Positions 24,235 through 54,204 are shown, counted from the stretch's first letter. The stretch is 64,000 nucleotides of DNA from Eunapius fragilis (GCA_963681505.1 OY811988.1:2498306-2562305), one strand, 5' to 3'. Notes: generated from the letters alone by a model not told the origin. A program made the numbers and translations.

Positions 24235-26717
24235 ATGGCTGAAAATGAATTCAATGGCGATGGTTCCTACAACAATAACCAAGGTAACGTTAAAGACAGT
24301 ATATAAATACGCTTGTTTTGGTTATCAATGTATGTATTTATGAGATCGATACGTTGCCGCGAATGGGGCGACATAACGCAACTTCATCTTTGGCTGAAAT
24401 GTATAGTGGATATAACGCTATAGAATCTGACAATCTACCAGGGAGTTATAAGGCACAGCATTTTCATTATCAGACAGCCATATGGCGCGCTAAGCTTTTA
24501 CAGGTAGCCCTAATCCTAACCCTAACTCCTAACCCAGCTAAGATGTCATCCCACTGACATGCAGCTATATATATATATATATATAGGAGTTGTTTTTGCT
24601 TATCCCGGGTTGGGTTTAATATTTCTTGTTCAAGTCCTGTTCCCAGTTCGTGCATTGGATCAGGGAATAACACTGTTCCTGCCCCGGCTGCACGTACTTG
24701 CGTTATTTCGCTGTTGAGAATGTTTTTGTTAGAACGGTGGCGTCAATAACGACGTTTGCTGCGCTCCTGTACAGTCGGTGACGGATTAAGACGGCCAAGT
24801 GTTGCCCTTGTAATAAAATGCATGCTCGCTGTAAGGCCTGCATGCGCATGCGTTTGTGAGTGCTACATAGATCTAACCGGCCTCGTTCCAGCTGTCTGCC
24901 AATAAAACGCTAGCTGTATACCTGTTTGAATTTAAAAAAAAATCTTTCGCGATCCACACGACAACTTCTCCTCAGACTCCTGGAACCTGCTCGCAATCAC
25001 AACCTCTTAGTCTCCACAACCGTTAATGCTACATCGTAACCGCAACCAACATTCCGCTGCCATTTCAAATGCTGCAGTTTGCCATCCCAGGATAAAGCAC
25101 AAGCGTCACAACTTCTTTCATCTCCTCAATCACAGCAGCTTAGTTCATCAACAAGCTACCATTAACGCTAAATTCCCCGGTTGCCAGGCACTCATTGCAC
25201 CATCTGTGATTCTGATTCTGTTTTCACATGGAATTACGCTCGTATGCAAGCAGAAATACATTCTTCAGTGCAGTTCCTGATGTCTGACTTAACAATCAGA
25301 ACCTATGCGTCTGTCACTATTGCTCTAGCCTTGTTGCCATCTCTCACAAGTCTTCACATATCAAAAAGTGCTTTTTCTAGGAATACAGTACCGGCTCGGT
25401 CATAGAGAAATTTCGCGGCTCGATCATAGAGAAAATAAAGCGTATACATTGGGACTAAGCCAACTATTAGTTTTCATAGCGGTTGCTATGAACACTGATT
25501 AGTTTTCATAGCGGTTGCTATGAACACTGATGGTTTCTTTAGTTACCAATGTATACGCTTTATTTTCTCTATCGAGCTGCGAATTTTCTCTATGATCGAG
25601 CCGGTACTGTACAGTGATTTACCAAACACTTCAAGAACAAAATTTTAACCTCTATCTTTATTTAGGATTGCCACTACATGATTTATCTTCATCTCCAACA
25701 CCACCAGTCCCATATATCGATTCATCTCCACAGGTAAACACCTGTTATTATAACACATTTGCCCTTTGAAGTTTGAACTTATCTGTAACCAGCATTACGT
25801 ATGGCATCAACAATAATAGCAGTTAAATTTCTCTCATCCTACAGGGTGGCGTGAGTATCATTGTGCCCAGGGAACCTACTGACAGCTCTGTCCTACTAGA
25901 AAAGGAAAATGCACATGAGGATGACTATTATCTAACAGTGTCTATTGTGATGGCAGTACTGTGCTACTTTTTTGGTGGCTGGCCATCTGTTATAATATCG
26001 ACTGTTGCCATCTGTATTTCCCGATGTGTAAGTCTCGGTGTACAAAATTGACATTTTGAGCAACAAGATTGGAGACAACAATCACAATATTCTCCTGCCT
26101 TTAATAAATAAGTGAATTAATTAGCCCCATCTGATCCCTTAACAATGTCTAGCTAAGTATGAAAGCTTGTGGAAAAAATACTATAGCTTGTATCTCCAAA
26201 TGTAATGCTTATAAATGGTACGTAATGCATAGAACGATTACAAAATCACTGTGCCTTAGCATCTGACACATATTAATGAATTGTTCGATTTTGAATAAAG
26301 TTCAAAGATATAAAAAACAAAATTGTATCAAATTTTGCTGTCTTTTAATTGTTGATAAGTTAGTTACCACGAACATTTGATTTTGCGCAAAACTTTGCAG
26401 TCACAATGATAATTGACTCTCAGAATGGTGGGGTGTGACCAGTGGGAAAATAGTGATCATTGGGGTCCATTTATTAGTGTCCAGTTGGTTAGAATTTACC
26501 AATGGCATTGACACTTAAATTCTGAAATATTTTCTACTTCTAGGCACATGATGCAGCAGCTACAGATGATGTTGTAAGTGCCAGAAAGAAAGCCAAGATT
26601 TCATTAATTCTTAACGTAACTTCAATAGTTGTTTATGTAATTACACTACTGGTGTATGCATTGATCTTGACTGTTGTCCTTACATGTGTTGTTGGCAAAC
26701 AATGTGCTCGGAAATGA
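24235..26717 (+). CDS. CD225/dispanin-family two-helix membrane protein, four exons
   Basis: Exons: 24235-24283, 25666-25733, 25845-26027, 26544-26717, all in phase, giving 157 residues. A proline/serine-rich N-terminal tail (SSSPTPPVPYIDSSP) precedes a first hydrophobic segment with CYFFGGWPSVIISTVAI. Then come the cytoplasmic loop SARKKAKISLILN and a second helix ending in VVGKQCARK. The small-residue helix, the basic A..ARKKAK..L.N loop and the second helix are the CD225 domain layout shared by IFITM, PRRT and SynDIG proteins. These sit in plasma or endosomal membranes and influence membrane fusion or trafficking; a specific role cannot be assigned. Cysteines at the first helix border could be palmitoylated, as known for the family. 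Intron 1 hosts a MITE. Confidence 0.75.
24506..24537. repeat. Short telomere-like CCCTAA run
   Basis: CCTAATCCTAACCCTAACTC and a following CTAACCC are degenerate units of the animal telomere repeat. It is only about five units, in intron 1 of the CD225 gene. Confidence 0.5.
25384..25611. mobile_element. MITE in intron 1 of the CD225 gene
   Basis: The ends TACAGTACCGGCTCG and CGAGCCGGTACTGTA are reverse complements. Pairing continues imperfectly for about 70 bp (through AAAATAAAGCGTATACATTGG and its complement). The loop contains two tandem copies of a 32-bp unit (25466-25529), each holding the small palindrome CATAGCGGTTGCTATG. Confidence 0.75.
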
Positions 26718-26829
26718 GCAGGAATAATTGATGATATAATTTATACTTGTCCCAATTGTTGAGTGATAAATATTGCCTTAATGCGGTGGAAATAATGTTG
26801 CTGAGCTTGCATGATGGGCTTCACGACCG

Positions 26830-27290
26830 AACATTTTGAAAAATGTGGTGCAGCCATTGGTTGTAGGCCAAACACACTCACATTGTGTGGCTATCCCAGT
26901 CACCAGGTTGCTTTTTCGTCGCGGTAGCCAGCATGTTGAGCAGTGTGCAGTTAAAGTACTTTACCAGCCCATCTCCCTGTGGGTCATAAAAAGTATGCAT
27001 CTTGCACTGGGATTTTTAGGATCTGGCAGCCTGCACACCTGACCTATAAAATCCAACTCAAACTGGTGGCCTTGGTCTGAATGGAGATGTATTAGCTAGG
27101 GGTGGAAAACTGACAGAACATCTCATCCACCAGTTTCTGGGCAACTGTGACAGCCTCCTGGTAGAGATTATCTCTGCTCCTGGTTAGGGATGGGGTACGC
27201 CTCCACCCAACTGGTAAGGCCATGAGGACATGCACGTTACCATCCTTGGTCTTAGGTAGGGGTTCTAGGATGGGATAGTGAAAGGAATAA
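26830..27290 (-). pseudogene. Ty3/gypsy integrase remnant
   Basis: The minus strand reads through integrase-core landmarks: LPKTKDGNVHVLMALP, then QEAVTVAQKLVDEMFCQFSTP, then (after a disruption) HLHSDQGHQFELDFIGQVC, which carries the second catalytic aspartate. Stops and frame changes interrupt it, and the zinc-binding and C-terminal regions are missing. It is a dead fragment with no LTR recognised beside it. Confidence 0.7.
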
Positions 27291-27584
27291 TAGATAATGA
27301 AAAGGAATTTGCAGTTAGACAGTTCCATATTTATTTGAAGCAGTAATTAAGAATGGTAAAATACACATGAAGTAGCAGTAGCACAGTGTCAAGATAAACA
27401 TGGTGCACATAAGTCAATCTTATTATACTTAGTAATTTCATTTCTTTTGCAAGACATTTTAATCGCTTACATTTTGGCTACAACAATTAGCCCACTGCAA
27501 ACAAGATGGTTGATAATGATCAGCACTTGGACTGAAATGAAGAACCACTGGCAGAACAAACTGGAGTCATATTCATGAACGATA

Positions 27585-27796
27585 TGACCAGTTTGAACCC
27601 CAAGGGGGTATCAGACGTTGCAACACTGGCACGGAGCTAATGCAAGACCCCAAAATCTATTTTACCATATAGAAATGGTGTAGTATGAAGCGTCGAAAAT
27701 ACGAAGTCAATAGCAATTACCGTTCCAAAGTTATAGCAATTCAAACGTGAATCATTTAAATAACTTTTATATACATAGAGCAACTGTCCCATATAT
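27585..27796. repeat. Dispersed repeat, inverted relative to 40757-40992
   Basis: The run containing AGTTTGAACCCCAAGGGGGT, GCACGGAGCTAATG and ACTGTCCCATAT has its reverse complement at 40757-40992, with scattered differences over about 210-235 bp. The TATGGGACAGT tip resembles the tip of the 252-bp MITEs at 53683 and 58397. Confidence 0.7.
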
Positions 27797-28189
27797 ATCT
27801 ATAGATTCTGAGCATCGATTTGATGCCAAAAAAAAATAGATGAACAATAGAAAAGGTGAGCTAGCCAAGTCACACATTTTCTAAAATAATTATTCAGTGC
27901 AGTATACATGTATTTCATAAACCATTAAGTTTATTAGCTTGAAAAATGGTGCATATAATATGTCATTCCACGACAAATAAATATGAGTAATAGCATCAAG
28001 ATCTAGAAGATGTGAGGCAAACAGTGTGCTCAGTTAAAATGGAAAGAATTGGAAAGACCCGTAGTCTATCACTATGCTTGAATCATTATGTTGCAGTCAA
28101 TAGATACACATACATGCTTTAAGGCTCCATAGATATGCAGTATTGCTCTCTGGTTATTTCTATGATATACGCTATAGAAACATGACTTT

Positions 28190-29450
28190 ACATGCAAATG
28201 CTGATGCATTGTCAAGGCTACCATTGGTCATGGAACGTCCAGATGAAGAGATTGAAGACTGTGCAGAATATCTAGTAAGTCAGCTGGAACAGCTTCCTGT
28301 GAAAGTAGCAACATTGTGAGAAGCTACCTCAAGGGACCCAGTGCTAGCAAACATTTTGCAGTTTGTACAGTGGGGGCCACAGATGGTTCAGGAAGAGATG
28401 TTGAAACAATATATGGAGGGACAATTTGAGCTTTCATCAAAACAGGGTTGTCTTATGTGGGGTATACGTGTGTCATCCCACCAACATTGTAGGACAAGGT
28501 CCTAGAAGAACTACATGGAGGTCACATTGGAGTTGTCAAAATGAAAGCTCTAGCACATAGCCATGTGTGGTGGCCGGGTATTGATCGGGAAATAGAAGGC
28601 GTGACCAGCAGGTGCAAAGAATGTAGGGTAGTGAGACAAGATCCCAAATCCACCCATGGGAGTTCCCAGAGGGCCCCCTGGAGACGGGTTCATGTGGATT
28701 TTGCAGGACCACCTGCCTAACAAACCTCGTGTAAGGAGTCCAAGTCCCTTCATCACAGCATAGCTAGCTTACTAATTCACAACAGGAACACGAGACACTA
28801 GACCACTGAAGTCTCTCTGGCTCAGTTGTTGATGAAGAGGGATCTGAGGAGTATCCTACACCTGATGAGACCAGATTTGTGGGAGAATGTATTCAAAAAC
28901 CAGACAGCACAAGTGAACTCGCAGGCAGCAGCAGTAGAGAGAGGCTTTGCGGTGGGGAACCCAGTGATGGTCAGAGACTACAGATCTAAACACCCAAGGT
29001 GGCAACCAGCAGTAGTACATGCCCAAGAAGGACCCAAGTCGTACCAAGCGACACTTCCTCAAGGAGGGGTACCATGGAGGCAGCATTCAGATCAGATGGT
29101 ACATGGTCCTGAAGGGGTAACACTGGACCAGCCAAGTATGGGAGAACCAGACGAAGAGGTTACCTCAATGCAAGCATCAGCTGACACAGTATTGCCGATC
29201 CTGGTTGTTGAGTCTCTTCCGAACACAGGACTACAGTCAGGAAGTCTGAAGACCCCAGGCACAAGGCAGAGATCAATGGATGAACCAAGGTGGGGGTGGG
29301 GATGCAAGACCAACACCACAGAGTCCTGATGATGCAACACCACAGAGCCATTCCATCCCACCAGCTGCCCCGAAAACTACACGCTACGAGTGGGTGATCC
29401 GAAAACCTGCTCGATACAGTGATCCGGGTTCATGAATTAGTGGGGAGGGG
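28190..29450 (+). pseudogene. Ty3/gypsy Pol remnant with deleted integrase core
   Basis: In order: the RNase H end signature NADALSRLP, an integrase zinc-binding region (LHGGHIGVVKMKALAHSHVW then CKECR), and the start of the core (RRVHVDFAGPP). A break with no core follows. Then come the linker LRPDLWENVFKNQ, the C-terminal GNPVMVRDYR and a WRQHSDQM region at 28826-29110. The catalytic core between about 28725 and 28800 is lost and there are in-frame stops. The remnant runs directly into a polypurine tract and LTR, so it is the 3' end of one element. Confidence 0.8.
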
Positions 29451-29724
29451 TGTGATGTATTGGAACACCGATTAGTTAATTAGTGGGATTGCGTGATGGT
29501 GCATGTGATCTTGCATATTGTAGTAATGTATGTGTGTGCATGCTTATCATATATCAAGTATCTTGATACATCAGGCTAAACTGAGACTTTACATACATGT
29601 ATATGTATGTGGTCAAGTACAACTTTTCAGCCTAGACATCATCTGCACAGTATATACATGCATGTATGCACATGTACGTTCTGTAGACATCCTACATCAG
29701 AGTCTATTGAACTAATACTTCACA
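29451..29724 (+). repeat. 3' LTR of the preceding gypsy remnant
   Basis: It starts TGTGATGTATT directly after a purine-rich GTGGGGAGGGG (polypurine tract) and ends AATACTTCACA, so the ends have the TG...CA form with matching TGTGA/TCACA tips. The length of 274 bp is normal for gypsy. No 5' partner is present. Confidence 0.65.
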
Positions 29725-30396
29725 AATACAGGTCAGAAGGGCATATTTAAAGCACCAGAAAGCTGATCACACAGAAAGTCACGGTGAATTGAATGATGTT
29801 CTAGACATTAACCCTGTACATATCATGTACAGGTGCGGTCATAATATTTGATGTCTACAACATGTGGAAGCCTGGAAAGCATAATGTACATGTATAAGTA
29901 TATTTGGATCACATCACAGTTGGTGTATATGAGCGTTAATTATACATGTACATGTAGTCTACATGTAAACGATCTCAGATGAAAGGAAAGAGCGGATATT
30001 TCAGCAATAGTATGGTCTCTTGTGTGTCCTACCTCTGTATTAGTTTTGAATTTCGTTATGTCCAAATGAATAGTAAATGTATTTATGCCTTGGCAAGTTC
30101 AGAAGCACTTAGCGTTCAAATCATGGAACACTTAGAACAATTAATCAAAACATGTAATCAGTATTCCTAACAGTTGGTGATATTACATTGTATATCTCTG
30201 TTGATTGGAAAGCTCATAATTTCGCTTGTGTGTGCGTATCTGTATGGGTGTGTGTGCGCGTGAGTTTATATACAAGATGCATGCACTTACATTAATGTCC
30301 CAAGAAATAGCACTCACAAGCAACCCCTTCAAAGTTAACCATCTCGGAATTAATGCACACCGTATATTTAATAATAAATTAACTTTTCATAACGAT
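29725..30396. other. Upstream region of TPRKB
   Basis: No independent gene supported. Several ATG codons in frame with the TPRKB start lie upstream (to 30226 region), so the exact N-terminus is uncertain. Confidence 0.4.
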
Positions 30397-48605
<18,209 letters not shown>

Positions 48606-48965
48606 CACAGTCAAAACATATTAGATGCAGGCAGTTAGCTTCATAATTATATGTGAGTCATTTTCCACTGACCCATGGACTTCACAAGTGTGCTGGTATC
48701 TGCTAGTATAAGTATGTTTCTACTTTGATATATTCAATATTAATGTTCTACATATATTCTTCATTTGAATGTTTGGAGAATGTCATAGGATAATGTGGGC
48801 TATGCACGAGATACTTCTGCTGTAGCTTCATCACATGTTATTGTACTTGGACTCTGTAGTGTATTAATACAACAATAATACATCTTGAAGGTTCACTAGT
48901 TCTATCCATATCTATCCGGTGGTAGTATTGCCAGTTCTGGATGTTGTTAAAAATAGGACTTCTTA

Positions 48966-49330
48966 ATTTGGGTGGATGTTGGCCCTCATCTTCATCCCTA
49001 TCAGTGGATGCTGGTTCTGACAAAGTTCTATGATACTACACCCATCTGAAAACATGGTGTCATGCGGCATAACTCTATACATTGAACCAGTGTTACTTCT
49101 AACAAGGGTTGTGTTCGTCTTCCCATATAGGTCCATCACAATTTTAGGCTTAGGCTCTGGAAGGATGAATGAAAGACATGAGGTTTGTCTGACTTCAGTA
49201 ACCCAGTTACCATAGCACTCAGCAGCTAGGAAAATGCAAGTCCAACCCAGAGTGTGGCATTTGTGGTCGCTGGCAAGGTGCTTTCTTTGTTCAGCCACTA
49301 GCTCGGGCTGCTGTACTGGAAGTGACAATT
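48966..49330 (-). pseudogene. LINE reverse-transcriptase C-terminal remnant
   Basis: The minus-strand frame contains LGWTCIFLAAECYGNWVTEV and later DLYGKTNTTLVRSN. In LINE-type ORF2 proteins of cnidarians and sponges a similar pair ((V/A)E.YG.WG.EA ... YG.LN.TLVR) forms the C-terminal end. Nothing upstream of it (RT or endonuclease) is present, so it is at most a truncated relic. Confidence 0.45.
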
Positions 49331-49559
49331 ACCTCAGGTTGACAAAGGAGTCAGAGTAGCCCTGCTTTCCTTGAGCCACGTTTGCAGGTGAAGGAAAAAG
49401 AATATAAATTTTGGTCCGTATCTGGCGACCATTCAGAAGTTAACTCGGAGAGTAGCTATAGCCCTCTCGTTAGTGTCCAGTGGTACTGTATCAGAAATCC
49501 CTGGAGGGTTATATATTCTAGGTGAAAACTAGACTTTGAAATTAAAGTGCCTAGTAGAA

Positions 49560-49593
49560 TGACTGATTCACAGGCAGCCCCAATGAGGGGGGC

Positions 49594-49625
<32 letters not shown>

Positions 49626-50241
49626 AAAATGTCCGGGCCCGGGCCTCAACGGGGCCCGGGCCTTTAGAGCCACGCCCTTTATTAGTCACTAGGCACGCCC
49701 CCTCAGGCCTGGTCGATAATGAATGGCTTAGTTGCTAATTAGTTTCGGGGCCCAGACCGTTGTAACCAATCAGCGTCTTGGTTTACACTTTCTATTTAAC
49801 GAGCGGCAAGAATGAGCTACCATCCCAAATCAGGCGCCCAGAAAAGAAGGGAAAAGGCAATGTGTGCTGAAGGGGTCAGAGGGCAGAATATGCTAAAACA
49901 AAATGGATTTGATGTAAGTGATAGCGTTTAAAGATTTAATGAGATTGATGAGATTTTCGTGATAATCAGGGTCCGGTTACAGTAACTGAAGCAGAACGAT
50001 CTTTTAGTGTTATAAAAAGAATTAAGAACTATCTCCGATGAACTATGTGCCAGATGCGGTTGACTTCTTTAGGAACATTGGCTGTCGAGTCAGAGTTGGC
50101 GAAGCAACTATAGATATTAATGAAATAATAGAAACCTTCGCAAACAAAAAAGCGCGCAAGCTGCTGTCGGCACTCCCTTCAATTGATGATTTGTGCGTAC
50201 TGTATGTTTATGTTTATGTTCTTCTTTTAAAAAATTTGCTT
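49560..50241 (+). pseudogene. hAT transposon, left part (split by the CACTA element)
   Basis: After a poly-G run (about 49594-49623) and GC-rich GGGCCCGGGCC ends, an exon 49812-49913 encodes MSYHPKSGAQKRREKAMCAE, the usual basic start of ZMYM/TTF-type hAT transposases. It is followed by GTAAG. After an internal deletion, the hAT C-terminal dimerisation region appears at about 49970-50190: VTVTEAERSFSVIKRIKNYL, then DINEIIETFANKKARKLLSA. In-frame stops are present. The remainder of the element resumes after 58353. Confidence 0.75.
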
Positions 50242-50573
50242 CCCAGCGGAAACATCTTGGCCAAGATCTTGCATCGTAATCTTGGGATCTTGGGCCAGCA
50301 ATCTTGGCCAAGAGGCTCCAAGATCTTGGGATCTTGGGGGCACTCTCTTGGCCAAGATCCTGGGGTCTTGGGGGGGTTAACCTTGGCCAAGAGGCCCAAG
50401 ATCCTGCCCAGATCTTTGCCGGAAAATCCTTGTCTCTTGGCCAAGATTCTTGGCTTCAATCCTGGTTTCATCTTGCAGTGCATTCTTGCCTTCATGTACA
50501 TGCATATAACGTTTACATTTATATAGCTACAATCAAAATGATATACATGTACAGTGTATGAGCTGGATAAACA

Positions 50574-50757
50574 TGGGTAACACTTGATGACCTGGTAAAC
50601 AGTTGATGAGCTGGCTAAACAGTTGATGAGCTGGCTAAACAGTTGATGAGCTGCAGGGTAAACAGTTGATGAGCTGGTTAAACAGTTGATGAGCTGCTGG
50701 GTAAACAGTTTGATGAGCTGCAGAGTAAACAGAGTACGTTGTTGAGCTGGGTAGCAA
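50574..50757. repeat. Minisatellite, unit about 20-27 bp
   Basis: About eight variants of GTTGATGAGCTGG(C/T)TAAACA in tandem, just inside the left subterminal region of the CACTA element and ending at the stop of the BEN gene. Confidence 0.85.
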
Positions 50758-50758
50758 G

Positions 50759-52898
50759 TTAGGACATGGTTTGTGAGGAAGTACCACTACCTCCCTTAGT
50801 CAACAAATGCATTTTGCTTTCTTTTTCTTTTTCTTTTTTTTTTATCTCGGCACTTTTGGTTGCACCTCTGTCTTATGGCATTAAGGTTCTCTTCAACTGC
50901 ATTCTTTCCATACCTCATATACAGACATTCTGTACATATATAAATCAATTGCATCATCATATCACCACTTGTATTTAAAAGGTGTACAGCAATGAAATTA
51001 GCACAACAGAAATGGTGGTAGTAAAAAAAAAAACATTTAATTTACCTTCAAGGAGTTTCACTTTTGAAGGTTCTAACGGGGGTTTGTCACTTGCTGTTCC
51101 CCTCTCTGACTGAACAAAGCATGAAGTTGACATATCTTCTTCTGTGAAGAGAGCATCCATTAGGACTAGTGCATATTTGAATATGTCATGAGCCTTGATC
51201 TTTCTTATATCAACACCATTTTCCTAAAATTGAAATAAACATTTATTAAGTTATGTCTCAAAAATTATAGAAACAGATAATACCATTATAAATTTCTCTT
51301 CACTTTCAGGTGGTGGTGATGTTACCTGGGGCCTTTTCACATCGGCAAAATAGCAACTTTGCCTGCTTCTTCTGTATTTGGGACGCCACCGTCACTGACT
51401 TTTTCCATCAATTGATGATGGTCACGATCTGTCCTTCCCATAATAGTGATCAATGTGAGCACGGAACTATTCAATGCCACTACATGTGTATTGAGTACAT
51501 CAATACTTTGCTGTGGAGAAACATTTATGAATGAAAATAAATTAAGCAAAATACTCACCTTCAGACAGCTGGTTATGTTTTCCCATTGTTTGCTCTAACC
51601 GCCAGTCATTGTCAATGTCATGATTCACATGTGGATTACCAAAAATGTGATTTAATTTATCTTACATCACATTTAGTAGCTGCTAAGGTGTTCTGATCTT
51701 GATCAACTGATCTCTGAACACAGATTTTTAAAATATCAGATTAAAAATACTACATGTGTCTCCTTACCTGCTGACTATGAATTTCTGCTTGTGGCTGTGA
51801 TGTCTACAAGAAAAAGAAAATAAACATCACCACATTATGAAAAATAAATTTAATTGCAAAAGCTATATTGCATAATGAGTACCTTTTCCTTAGCATGTTC
51901 CTCTGCTGAATCAGAATCTTCACTAAACAAATGCTTATTAGCAGGCTTAGGCTTCCCTTTTGGATAAGAAGGCATTATACCATGCAAACATATATTGTAT
52001 ATATATATATATGTGAACCATTTATTAGGGAACATGTATTCAGAATATCCAATTTCAAAATGATTCATAATTTCATATATAGGTATGATATCGCAGCATT
52101 GATCCACATAAAAAGGTCCCAAAAATCTTTACAATCACAGCCACCAATTTTTTTTTGTAATCAACCTGGACAAATCTAGGACAACTTAATGCATGCAGTA
52201 ATTGCAAAAATTGATATTGTGTTACCGATAAACATTACAATAAGGCTTTTTTTTCATGCTTGAAAATTATTTTAAACGGTTACCTGTACAGGTCAGTGCA
52301 AGAAATTAGTCCATATGCTTACCATCCACCTCCTGTAGAACTACTGTATACAGTTTCCCTTTGTTTTTCCACACCATCTCTGCTCCTGGTATCAGATCGT
52401 CTTCTTCAACAACCCCTTTACTTGAATAGATAGCGTACTCGACAGGCATCTGTTCAATGCACAACACATTGCACCACTCTGAAAAGGTAGTTCAGCGTAC
52501 GTAAATAACGCCTACCACTGTTTATTATAAGTCTTCAGAGGACGCACTCTCACCCACAGGTAAGAGTTTCTAGTCTATCATCCTTCCCAAACACCGGCCC
52601 CCCGCGACAATGGCAAATGCTAGCGCTGTGTCGAAAATAGACAATGGTATACAAAACTGGCCATAGGACTAAATCGTATACATATATGGCTTTTACGCTA
52701 TTCGCGCGCTACACATGCATGCATGAATCCCATGCAGGCAGTTTTTTTTTAATTTTTGGTTAAACTACAAAAACCATGCCTCATATATGCATCACATGCC
52801 ACATTTTTGTAAGCTGCCGGAACTCACTCTTTGTGGACATGGGTGGTTACAAGGTCGTCGTACCTTTTCGGTAATCGCCCTGGTCTCTTAGGAGGCAT
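50759..52898 (-). CDS. BEN-domain protein encoded inside the CACTA element
   Basis: Likely exons (minus order): 52828-52898 (MPPKRPGRLPKRYDDL start), 52323-52478 (WCNVLCIEQMPVEYAIYSSK, WKNKGKLYTVVL), about 51884-51975 (Lys-rich then SEDSDSAEEHAKEK), 51768-51803, about 51395-51510, 51046-51223, 50759-50929. The last two join in phase and form a BEN-like domain: YALVLMDALFTEEDMSTSCF, KPPLEPSKVKLLE, then NLNAIRQRCNQKCRDKKK, with a basic tail. BEN domains bind DNA and recruit chromatin repressors. Two inner junctions (exon 1 to 2, and the end of the fifth) do not resolve in phase, so the model is partial or the copy is damaged. Its place in a CACTA element suggests the accessory second protein that such elements often carry. 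A host gene caught between repeats is less likely, given its position inside the element. Confidence 0.65.
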
Positions 52899-53151
52899 AG
52901 CCAGTGCGCAAAGCTCTCTTGCAATATCACGTGCACGCTAGAAAGCACGTAAATTGAAGAGTGCGCCCGCCCCGTCTGAAAACAAAGTGGCCCGCCGTTG
53001 AACAAAAAGATCAAGAGACCAACTCTTTTAGCACGTGACGCTACAGTAATTAAATTAGGTTGTGTTCTATAAATACATTATTTTACGGCCCAGCAAAAGT
53101 AACAGCGCCTGAGGATTCCACTGCATTCTGATCGGCATACCTACTTGTTCA
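52899..53151. promoter_or_regulatory. Divergent promoter of the CACTA element
   Basis: The 253 bp separate the BEN-gene ATG (minus) from the probable transposase ATG (plus, 53152). They contain two CACGTG-type sites (about 52930 and 53034) and a TATAAATA-like box at 53069 oriented for the transposase. Confidence 0.5.
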
Positions 53152-53202
53152 TGGATCCGGCTGCAGCAGATGAAAGTGAAGGTGATGTGTTATCGTACGT
53201 AA

Positions 53203-54204
53203 CAGGCCGTGGCAGCCGGTCAGGCATTCGGGCTATAGCCTGACCACTTTTTGCCCAAGCTAAGCTTAATATAAGGTCCACCCCGACAGAAACGGCTGAA
53301 AACGATATACAATTGTGTGTATACTATACCCGGTCACTGTATGGATAATTATATTCACAGGTTACCAGCTAAACAGTTTTCATGGTTGTTTAGTTCTAGA
53401 TCTGGCCATTGAATAGCTACATGTATACGAAATTGCAATCTGCTGCTATTTTTTGTTTCTAATTTTAAAAACCAGTCACATTTATATCGTTATAGATTTT
53501 AGTATTCAGTATTGTAGTCAACGTGAGCGCCTCATGGATGACTGTTCAATTGACGCTATAACTTTCAATCGTCATCTGAGATTCTTTTAGATGTTGCAGA
53601 AAACCCTAATCACCTCATTAAGTACAACTTCCCTAAACGAGCGTTTGGTGTATTATTTAGTAAGCATCAATATATATATATATGGGACAGTGTCCAGCAG
53701 AATCATCCTTCTGGCTAGTTTTTCAAGTTTTCAAATTTTTAGATTTTCCTTGAACACCCATGAGCTTCTGTCAAATGGTCCTTACACATCCTAAATCGGA
53801 CTATCCATCACAAAGTTATTAGGCGCTGAATTTATAATTAGCCATACATTTCAATGCGAGCGTTACTTTTCTTTTGCTTGTTCTGGAAATTTTGACAAAG
53901 TACCATAAGGGTGATTTAGCTGGACACTGTCCCATATATTTATTTTTTAAATACAGAGGGGCATTAAAGGTAGAGTGTTGTTCGGGTCTTTGATTCATTA
54001 CATCATGCAGGGGAAGATTTCATTGCTACATAGCAATTTTGCTGCCAAAACTGCCTCTCAGATTCGCGGAAATGCGTTTGCTTCTGGGGTTCCGCCCCAG
54101 ACCTCGCTGGGGGAGCTTACAGCACTCCCCCAGCCCCCCTAGCTGCTATTTCTTTCAGTCCTATTACCAACCTGACCACTTTTCTAATGCTGCCTATGGG
54201 CCTG
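53203..54204. mobile_element. Nested non-autonomous element of about 1 kb in the transposase 5' intron
   Basis: The tips CAGGCCGTGGCAGC and (inverted) CAGGCCCATAGGCAGC are similar. Both ends also carry a CCTGACCACTTTT block. A CGTAA is present outside both ends, a possible partial target duplicate. It contains the 252-bp MITE. No transposase. hAT-like by its ends, but uncertain. Confidence 0.5.
53683..53934. mobile_element. 252-bp Tc1/mariner-like MITE, copy 1
   Basis: Tips TGGGACAGTGTCCAGC and GCTGGACACTGTCCCA, flanked by TA on both sides. Nearly identical over its whole length to the copy at 58397-58648. Confidence 0.88.

Noticed and set aside
29728-29802. Exon-like segment after an acceptor-like TACAG (VRRAYLKHQKADHTESHGE...)
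   Set aside because: No partner exon in phase, no family resemblance, and it begins immediately after an LTR end. The CD225 gene already has its stop at 26717.
50038-50526. Plus-strand frame of 162 codons across the hAT/CACTA junction
   Set aside because: It crosses the element boundary at 50242 and its second half translates the TCTTGGCCAAG array. The hAT C-terminal signature is in another frame.
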